Of a DNA stretch of 28,014 nt, positions 21,765 through 28,014 are shown piece after piece (within the stretch, counting starts at the first letter, position 1; each line of letters starts with the position of its first letter). A program made the translations under genes and the position numbers. This DNA is from a virus, in the IMG/VR virus record IMGVR_UViG_3300027969_000354, positions 1 to 28,014 of that record; one strand, written 5' to 3'. The notes under the pieces were generated by a model that saw only the letters and a list, made by a program, of their open reading frames with translations, did no database searches and was not told the origin of the DNA.

Positions 21765-24700
21765 TTATCCCTTTGTTAGGTCATACATTTCTTTTCGTAT
21801 TTCTTCAATACGTATTAAACAATCTTTATAATTCTGTAGGGCAGTCTTAAATTCACTACTATCAGAACCGTATTTTTTGTCTGCTTTGTTCTTTTCTGTC
21901 TGCAAATCCCATTTTTTATTTTTATCTAACTCATCTAATTCTTTTTTGAGTGTATCGTATTTCTTAGTTGCATCTGGGCTCAATGGTTGAACATTCAATG
22001 CGCCACCTGACGTAATAGGTAATGCAATTCCAGGACCCAACAATGAAGCAGCCGCAGAATTCATGCTTGTTCTATCTATTGTATCTACTGCAAATGTAGG
22101 TAATATCGTAGACCCTTCTCCGCCTTTTGGTATTGCATCTAAGTTAGGTTTAGACGTTCCTGCGTTTGCTTTGTTTACAAATGATCCAAGTGATGCTAGT
22201 CCGTCTTTAAATGCACCCAATCCCATTCCAGGAGGTACCACACTAGCGGCAGTTGTTCCGGTTGGTATTTTCGGCTTAGTATTAACTCCTGCTAATGGAT
22301 TCTGAGGTAAGGTACTTGGCAATGAAGTTGGTTTAGGTAATCCAGTAAGTGACGACAAATCGGGGGCACCACTAGGCAATGATTTTAAGTTATCGGTTAA
22401 GCCAGCAATGTCAGATGCTCCCGGAATAGTTATACCTAATTTTGAAGCTGCGGCTGTCATAGATGCAACGCCGGCAGTAGTTGAACTTGATGAAGGTAGC
22501 AATGAACTAGCAGAAGGGATTGCAGATTTTATGCCGGCTAAGGGACTACCTGAAGAAGGGCTAACTGAGGCTGCCATTGTTTTTAAATCCGGAGACCCAC
22601 TTAATTTATCTTTTAATGCAGTAGCGGCTTCTTTAATAGACGCGGGTGGTTTATAGCTTGGATCGCTTTCTGATGCCGCTACTGTTAGATTGACTGGTTT
22701 ATTAGCTTCTAATTTTTTGAATACTGATTTAACTGCATCGAATCCTTTTGCGGCTGCTGACTTTGCACTATCTACTGCTGAAGTCACTCCTGCTTTAATT
22801 GAATCTCCCAATGACCCTGCTGATTTTTGTCCCATAGATGCGGCAAAGTTACCCTCACTTATACTTGCACCAACTTTTGATCCTACTCCACTTAGTGGGT
22901 TTATTGCACCAGAACCTGATGTGCTAGGTAGATTACCACCTACACCTTTTACAAACGCAGTAGTTGCAGCCACGCCATTTGTTGCCGCACTTGATACCAA
23001 GCCACTAATACTTCCTGCACTTTCATTACCATTAATAACTCCGGCAGATTTTAATCCATTATACCCTTGTTGCATTAGTGTAGATGCAGTTCCTACTTGT
23101 GCACCGGGATTGTTTACAAAATCAGATACACTATTAACACCACCTTGACCAGTAAACAAATTGCTTGGTAATGCTTCATTTAGTGATTTACCTTTTGCTA
23201 CCAAAGAATCTGCTAGTGCGGCACTGCCGGGCTTAAGTACTCCGGCTTGTTCTAGTTGAGCAGGTGTCTGCGCTAGTTTACCAAGCACTGCTTGTTTTGT
23301 TCCATTTAAATCTACTACACCTGATCCGTTTGCCACAGCAGTTGTTGTTGCTGGATTTGTTGCTGCTGATACTGCTTGTTGAGAAACAACTGACTGTGTT
23401 GTACTCTTATCCATATTACCTACTGGTTGTGCAGGTGGAACTGTTGCAACAACTGGAGGTGTTGTAGGATTCTTAGGTGAGTCTGGTGCTGAGTTATTTA
23501 CTGCTTGAACTGCTTTAGGGGCTGGTTTAGGCAATGCATCATCTGCCGATGTTTTAATTTCAACGTCCACACCCATGTTAGAATTTACCCACGGCGAATG
23601 CGCCGGTGCACGATTAACGATACTAGATAATTTACCCGGTGTTGCTATCCAACCTTTTACACTATCAAATAGTGTATCAATGTGCGTTGTTTTATTGTAT
23701 GATTTTATTTTTTCTGGGTTTAATGATGATGAACCGGAATTTAAATTTACTACACTACCATTAATGTAGGTAGCTGATCCTGATACAAAACTTGCGGCAT
23801 CGCTTGATTTTGCACTCATACCCTTGTCAACTTTAAGTGTATTATTGCCAACTGTATGCTGAGTAAAATCATCTCCTACTCTTAAATTAGTTTTCTTATC
23901 ACTTTGTATATTGATTTCTTCTGAATAAATGTTTAATTTCTTTTCAGCATGTATATTAACATTATTATCTGCATGAAGATTAATGTCACCCTGTGAACGA
24001 ACATTAAAACTATTCATTGCATATATGTCAACTGTACCTTCTTTGCCCAACTCAACATAACTTTGTCCACTAGCATGTACTATAAACAATGTTTGTCCAT
24101 CATCACTCATAGTAATTTGATGACCAGAACTTGTGCGTAATCTTACTAATTGATTTTGTCCTTGAACGTCACCGTCATCCATTACAAAACTATGTCCACC
24201 TCTACGTGAAGTAATCTTTAATTTTGAATCAGACTCACCTGACAACCCTTGAGCAATAGCAGTATCATTTGATCCATCACCTAACCCACCTTTATAAATA
24301 GGTCTTCCGGGAGTAGATATACCAAATACACGTGACGGTGATTCACGCATACTAGAACTTGATATTGCTCCTCTAATCGGATCACGCAATAATCCTTGTT
24401 GATGTAGTTGCCCAGCAAGTGCGCTATGAACTGGCCTCGGTACTTCAATAAAATCGCTTACCTTTTCTTTACCAATATCATTCCACTCAACTACCGGCAA
24501 TACAGTTGCACCACCGTAACTGTCTGCTTCATTTTCGCTAGCAGTTATCTTGGTAGAAGAACCTATACCAGGAACCATATGATGCGATCCTGTTTTTGGT
24601 ATACCACCTATGTAGTATCCAAAATCTTTCTTACCGTTTAAGAAAATACAAATGACCTCACTACCTATATCAGGTGGTGTAGCCCAAAGCCCATAACTGT

Positions 24701-24980
24701 GATGATTGGTTTTAAATGTGCCGTCATTGTTACTTCCAGGAGCATTATCACCCGGAGTCATTCCAAAGAAAGGACTCATATACTGAACTGTCGTCCAACT
24801 TTTATCGTCATCTTCAGTACCACCAAAATCAGCTACGTATACTTGAATTCTACCTGATCGATTAGCGTCAATTGTATTTTTAACTAAACCCTTAACCGGA
24901 TAGTTAACACTTATCTTACCACCGGCGTCTGGTTTATTGGCTGCTGTTGTGCCTGATACTTTAGTTACATTTTCACTCAT
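21765..24980 (-). CDS. 5: Central spike gp5-like protein without lysozyme domain, long Ala/Ser/Pro linker and C-terminal coiled coil
   Basis: A 1071-residue protein. Residues about 25-130 look like the N-terminal OB fold of gp5/VgrG, with SGRIQVYVADFGG, SWTTVQYMSPFFG, GLWATPPDIGSEVICIFLNG and FGYYIGGIP. Residues about 265-412 carry the needle type beta-helix: SGHQITMSDDG, then short repeats such as INLHADNNVNIHAEKKLNIY. In T4, gp5 forms the membrane-puncturing spike and also carries a lysozyme domain between these parts; nothing like it is present here. Residues about 440-990 are low-complexity, rich in Ala, Ser, Gly, Pro and Lys, and about 1002-1071 form a charged coiled coil (KKELDELDKNKKWDLQ onward). 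The start has GGAA eight bases upstream, and the stop of the hub gene is three bases away. Spike identity is strong; the role of the C-terminal 600 residues is unknown. Confidence 0.85.
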   Translation of the reverse strand: MSENVTKVSGTTAANKPDAGGKISVNYPVKGLVKNTIDANRSGRIQVYVADFGGTEDDDKSWTTVQYMSPFFGMTPGDNAPGSNNDGTFKTNHHSYGLWATPPDIGSEVICIFLNGKKDFGYYIGGIPKTGSHHMVPGIGSSTKITASENEADSYGGATVLPVVEWNDIGKEKVSDFIEVPRPVHSALAGQLHQQGLLRDPIRGAISSSSMRESPSRVFGISTPGRPIYKGGLGDGSNDTAIAQGLSGESDSKLKITSRRGGHSFVMDDGDVQGQNQLVRLRTSSGHQITMSDDGQTLFIVHASGQSYVELGKEGTVDIYAMNSFNVRSQGDINLHADNNVNIHAEKKLNIYSEEINIQSDKKTNLRVGDDFTQHTVGNNTLKVDKGMSAKSSDAASFVSGSATYINGSVVNLNSGSSSLNPEKIKSYNKTTHIDTLFDSVKGWIATPGKLSSIVNRAPAHSPWVNSNMGVDVEIKTSADDALPKPAPKAVQAVNNSAPDSPKNPTTPPVVATVPPAQPVGNMDKSTTQSVVSQQAVSAATNPATTTAVANGSGVVDLNGTKQAVLGKLAQTPAQLEQAGVLKPGSAALADSLVAKGKSLNEALPSNLFTGQGGVNSVSDFVNNPGAQVGTASTLMQQGYNGLKSAGVINGNESAGSISGLVSSAATNGVAATTAFVKGVGGNLPSTSGSGAINPLSGVGSKVGASISEGNFAASMGQKSAGSLGDSIKAGVTSAVDSAKSAAAKGFDAVKSVFKKLEANKPVNLTVAASESDPSYKPPASIKEAATALKDKLSGSPDLKTMAASVSPSSGSPLAGIKSAIPSASSLLPSSSSTTAGVASMTAAASKLGITIPGASDIAGLTDNLKSLPSGAPDLSSLTGLPKPTSLPSTLPQNPLAGVNTKPKIPTGTTAASVVPPGMGLGAFKDGLASLGSFVNKANAGTSKPNLDAIPKGGEGSTILPTFAVDTIDRTSMNSAAASLLGPGIALPITSGGALNVQPLSPDATKKYDTLKKELDELDKNKKWDLQTEKNKADKKYGSDSSEFKTALQNYKDCLIRIEEIRKEMYDLTKG

Positions 24981-24983
24981 TTG

Positions 24984-27722
24984 TTATGTTCCATATAATC
25001 TAGGTCTACCTTCAGATTTTACATTTGTTGTCACTGTTACACCAGGGTTATCATCATTGGGACCTTGAACTGAATTCTGAATGTTTGTGCTAGATAAATT
25101 TGTTTCACTTGCAACTTTAACTCTGCCACCTGTCATTGCATTTAACATACTGTTGTTGGTTGAATTCAAATCAGCAGAATAAGATTGTGAACCACCGATA
25201 GCTGATGCAGGTTGGGTTTTAGGTTCACTACTCTTGGCTGCTTCATCCGAAGTTAATCCTTTTGGTGCAGGATATCGTGATGCTAATGAATCAGTTTCTC
25301 TAGTATTTTCAGCTTTAGTATCGGGAGGATCTGCCGGAGGACTATACATTACTAAATGCAATTCTTGTGTGAATCTACCTTTTGAAAAAGTAGATACAAC
25401 ATCGGTAGCAGAATAAATTATACCTTTTGTGTCCTTAAGATACTTAGGATAATCATATAACTGTATATTAGTTTTAATATTCATTAAACCCTGGTCGTGG
25501 TCATAATCAACACCCTCATTGAATACAATTTGTATAAAAACTTGACCAGCGTGTGGATCGACTGACTTATCAGGTCCATAGTATTCGTCATATACTCCAT
25601 AATTCATTCCTACAGTAGTGCAAATAAAATCAGGATCACCTAATATTTGTATAGTTGCCATTGCTTGATCTCCTGCACTATACAAACTGGTACGTACACT
25701 TGCTATAACTTGCCCGGCTTTATCAAACAACCCAGAATCATCTGCATTTTGTTTTGAGCCAGGTTTGATTGGTATAGTCAGACCGCTTGAGTTAGGAAAG
25801 GGTTTCCCTGGTTCAGGATTGTCCAATGCATCCATATAGAATAAACCATTGTATTTTTGTTCGTAACTTATTACTTCACTGTTCTTACCAGTAAACCAAT
25901 ATTCATAAATTTTGTGTGCCCCGTAATAGGGTGTTGGTTCAGATACATAAGCCGACCTAACTTTTGGAATTTTATATTCGTTAATCAGGTACGTAATTTC
26001 ATATGCAAAATCATTTACAATAGGATCAAACGCTAGCATTTTACAAATTGGGGTAATTACAAACCACTGAAGTCTTGTTCTATCAATCGCCTTTGCCTCA
26101 TCGCTCCAATTTGACATATCTTCATTGCCTTTTGCACTTAGTGCATCAGTAATATATGAGCTTTGTGCAATAACTCTTTCTATTACTTGTGTAATAGATG
26201 TTCCTGCGGGAATTTCAAATGTGCGAGTATTGTTATCTGGTTTAGCAGATTGTGCTGTCTTATCATTTGCTTTAGATGAATCTGTAACTTTTGCATTCCC
26301 GCTCATTGTTGATTTATTTCTATCGGATGCGTTTCCAGTAGTCAATATTGAATCTTTTATTTTTCCAGTTTCACTATTTTTAAATTTTATTTTAAATATA
26401 TTTTTAATAGCAATAGCTTCTGACTTTAATAGGTCTTCTTGTATTTTATTCAACAATTTTTCTAAACTGTTATCGCCGGTAGATAGTAATTCTTCAACTG
26501 TTTTACCTGTCAGGCTCTGACTCGTTTTAATTTGATTATGTTTAACACCGGTACCTGTATTAATTGATACATTAATTGCTTTAAAGTTATAAACAGTTGC
26601 CTTACCATCTAATTTAAATTGCATTTCAGTAATGTTAATAGGAAAGTATCTAGCAAATACCCCGTTGTCTGCAAACTTATCATTTGAACTACCATTATCC
26701 GTATTTGGTATAAGTTGATTTGTCGTATCATCTGTTACTAAATTACCGTCAGCATCATACCCATAAAACTTGATGCCAATCATGTATAATTGTTGCAAAT
26801 GATGCTTTGCTTTATCATGTCCAGGCAAATCACTCTTACCTACTACCTTTAAGGCTGCGGCTTTCAATGCAGACATAAAACTAAACCCAAAAGGTTCATA
26901 AATTTTAAAACTAAACGACAGTGAGTCAACACTTGCACCTTTGGTTGTATTTGTACTCAAATAAGTTTGAAAGCTAAAGTCGTCAATATAAAAATCTAAA
27001 TCAAATAGCCGCTGATTTTTACCATTTACATTTGTACCGCCTGATTCGGCAACAACAAACATATCTTTAGGAGATATACCTTTATTACCTTGTTCAATAA
27101 ATTTATTATATGAATAAGGAGTAATCATATACAATGTGATATGATATGTATAGCTACTAAACATTGATAATGGATTGTGTGGTCTTGCTCCGGGTGCTGC
27201 CTTTTGTGATGTATTATTTGATGTTGATTTTACATCAACATCTCCCGCAGTTTTATTATTTTCGGGGGTAGTAGTTTTGGCAGCATCGTCACCGGCGCTC
27301 GGTGGTAATTTGTCTTGGGGTGCATTAGCCTCTGCTTCTTTTGCCTTTTCATCTGCTGCTTTTGCGGCGTCGGCTTTAGCTGTGGTTACTGCAACATTTA
27401 TTTTTTCTTTTATTGATAATGCTTCATCAGTATTAGTCTTTAAATCCGCCTGTATACTTTTTATTTCCGCCATCAATGCAGTATTCTCTGGACTAGGTGA
27501 CATTGCATTCACTGCATTTACTGCATTTAACTGCATACTATCTTTTTGTGCATTATATGTTTGAGCAAAAGAATCTCTTTTCTCTTTTAACGCAGTATAT
27601 TGTTCAACAGCATTAGGTGATTTAGGATCTATGGCGTCAAATTCGCTTTGAAATCCGGCGGTTGTACTTTTTAAATTGTCACTAAATTGTCTGAATTGAC
27701 TTACTGAGTCTTGTGCAGCCAT
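24984..27722 (-). CDS. Baseplate hub-type structural protein, 912 residues, in the gp27 position
   Basis: Residues 1-130 are predicted coiled coil (KEKRDSFAQTY, AEIKSIQADLKTNTDEAL), followed by a Thr/Asn/Pro linker to about 180. A beta-rich core starts at about 184 (NPLSMFSSYTYHITLYMITP) and runs to about 800. It is interrupted by a second Ser/Thr/Lys linker at about 451-490. Near residue 694 the segment QAMATIQILGDPDFI resembles a motif I know from hub proteins of T4-type and other contractile phages, and VFIQIVFNEG follows. The tail from about 800 is polar and probably disordered. T4 gp27, the trimeric hub that carries gp5, has 391 residues. Hub function is inferred from that motif and from the position directly before gp5. 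The start has AGGA seven bases upstream and follows the preceding stop by one base. Confidence 0.65.
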   Translation of the reverse strand: MAAQDSVSQFRQFSDNLKSTTAGFQSEFDAIDPKSPNAVEQYTALKEKRDSFAQTYNAQKDSMQLNAVNAVNAMSPSPENTALMAEIKSIQADLKTNTDEALSIKEKINVAVTTAKADAAKAADEKAKEAEANAPQDKLPPSAGDDAAKTTTPENNKTAGDVDVKSTSNNTSQKAAPGARPHNPLSMFSSYTYHITLYMITPYSYNKFIEQGNKGISPKDMFVVAESGGTNVNGKNQRLFDLDFYIDDFSFQTYLSTNTTKGASVDSLSFSFKIYEPFGFSFMSALKAAALKVVGKSDLPGHDKAKHHLQQLYMIGIKFYGYDADGNLVTDDTTNQLIPNTDNGSSNDKFADNGVFARYFPINITEMQFKLDGKATVYNFKAINVSINTGTGVKHNQIKTSQSLTGKTVEELLSTGDNSLEKLLNKIQEDLLKSEAIAIKNIFKIKFKNSETGKIKDSILTTGNASDRNKSTMSGNAKVTDSSKANDKTAQSAKPDNNTRTFEIPAGTSITQVIERVIAQSSYITDALSAKGNEDMSNWSDEAKAIDRTRLQWFVITPICKMLAFDPIVNDFAYEITYLINEYKIPKVRSAYVSEPTPYYGAHKIYEYWFTGKNSEVISYEQKYNGLFYMDALDNPEPGKPFPNSSGLTIPIKPGSKQNADDSGLFDKAGQVIASVRTSLYSAGDQAMATIQILGDPDFICTTVGMNYGVYDEYYGPDKSVDPHAGQVFIQIVFNEGVDYDHDQGLMNIKTNIQLYDYPKYLKDTKGIIYSATDVVSTFSKGRFTQELHLVMYSPPADPPDTKAENTRETDSLASRYPAPKGLTSDEAAKSSEPKTQPASAIGGSQSYSADLNSTNNSMLNAMTGGRVKVASETNLSSTNIQNSVQGPNDDNPGVTVTTNVKSEGRPRLYGT

Positions 27723-27723
27723 C

Positions 27724-28014
27724 TTATAGTCCTAACGCAGTTTTTAAATTTGTTAATTGTGGCAGAAAAATATACGTACCAGCGACAAAATCAAACAACG
27801 GATCTTTAATACGATTTGGATTGCGTTGTGCAAACACCCACCACAACCCGCCATCATTATATAAGTCATATGCAAGTAAGTCGGGTCGCATTGAATAGGT
27901 TTGTGTGATTTGCCAGTATATGTCTAATGGATCTTTAACGATAGGCCTATCAATCATTATGTCTAAGAATTGTCCGTTAACAACATCCGTGTTGTAGTAA
28001 GGACTGTTTGCATT
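27724..28014 (-). CDS. 53: gp53-like/LysM-like baseplate wedge protein, C-terminal 96 residues (start beyond window)
   Basis: The frame is open to the right window edge and ends at 27724, so only the last 96 residues are present. The ATG at 27957 is internal: the frame continues upstream with NANSPYYNTDVVNGQFLDIM in register, which looks coding. The segment DPLDIYWQITQTYSMRPDLL followed by AYDLYNDGGLWWVFAQRNPN resembles T4 gp53, whose matching part has RPEELANAIYG then LYWVLLMCN; this region of the family has a LysM-like fold. The end, FVAGTYIFLP, is typical of LysM-type tail proteins. In T4, gp53 connects wedges to form the complete baseplate. The stop lies one base before the hub gene start, so the two are translated as neighbours. 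A small LysM tail protein is the alternative. Confidence 0.65.
   Translation of the reverse strand, partial: NANSPYYNTDVVNGQFLDIMIDRPIVKDPLDIYWQITQTYSMRPDLLAYDLYNDGGLWWVFAQRNPNRIKDPLFDFVAGTYIFLPQLTNLKTALGL

Noticed and set aside
22063-23148. Several plus-strand open frames of 80-152 residues opposite the gp5-like gene
   Set aside because: They are mirror frames of the Ala/Ser/Gly-rich linker; composition is explained by the opposite strand and they have no coherent ribosome-binding sites or neighbours.
21765-24980. Lysozyme domain in the gp5-like protein
   Set aside because: Between the OB fold and beta-helix there is only a segment of about 130 residues without the lysozyme E-G-x-R/K or helix pattern of T4 gp5.
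27724-27957. A complete 77-residue gene starting at the ATG at 27957
   Set aside because: The same frame stays open to the window edge with plausible protein sequence, so that methionine is internal and the gene is cut by the window.
1-28014. tRNA genes, CRISPR arrays, insertion sequences or a defence system
   Set aside because: No cloverleaf-like run, regularly spaced repeats, transposase or defence-type domain was found; virtually all bases are accounted for by structural genes.

Overview
This window looks like part of the structural (late) region of a large contractile-tailed bacteriophage related to T4, specifically its baseplate and tail-fibre module. The DNA is AT-rich. Every gene I can support lies on the minus strand, so transcription runs from the right end of the window to the left. 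Gene order and recognisable proteins (gp53-like, hub, gp5 spike, gp25, gp6, then a very large protein in the gp7 position) match the wedge and hub cluster of T4-type myoviruses. The style of the flanking proteins (the short fibre-like protein at the left end and the 205-residue protein) is what I associate with environmental 'far-T4' phages such as cyanophages, pelagiphages and related freshwater phages. The host cannot be read from this sequence. I see no tRNA, integrase, insertion sequence or CRISPR array.

Layout in transcription order, right to left. 28014-27724: 3' part of a gp53-like or LysM-like baseplate protein, its start beyond the window. 27722-24984: a 912-residue hub-type protein in the gp27 position. 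24980-21765: a 1071-residue gp5-like central spike with an OB fold and a beta-helix needle but no lysozyme domain. 21762-21313: gp25 wedge/sheath initiator. 21264-17935: gp6-like wedge protein of the baseplate J family, 1109 residues. 17929-1814: one uninterrupted 5371-residue protein in the gp7 position. 1796-1656: a 46-residue small protein. 1656-1039: a conserved 205-residue structural protein. 1004 to the left edge: N-terminal 334 residues of a fibre-like protein. Gaps between genes are 49 bases or less, two genes overlap by one base, and no stretch over 300 bases lacks a gene.

Three copies of the octamer GATAAATA lie at gene junctions in the transcribed orientation: before gp6, before the 46-residue gene and before the fibre gene. 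They match the T4 late promoter element (TATAAATA) at seven of eight bases, so the cluster probably has several late transcription units.

The most unusual object is the 5371-residue protein, which fills about 58% of the window. By eye it is a chain of beta-rich modules. It has two regions that each read as seven propeller blades (an FG-GAP/integrin-like set and a WD/BNR-like set), three short modules like chitin-binding CBM5/12 domains, a module like the flagellin/hook IN motif, and at least six copies of a small beta-sandwich motif. I infer that the gp7 homologue has become a giant wedge or peripheral baseplate protein with carbohydrate-contacting modules. I see no defence system, toxin or metabolic gene.
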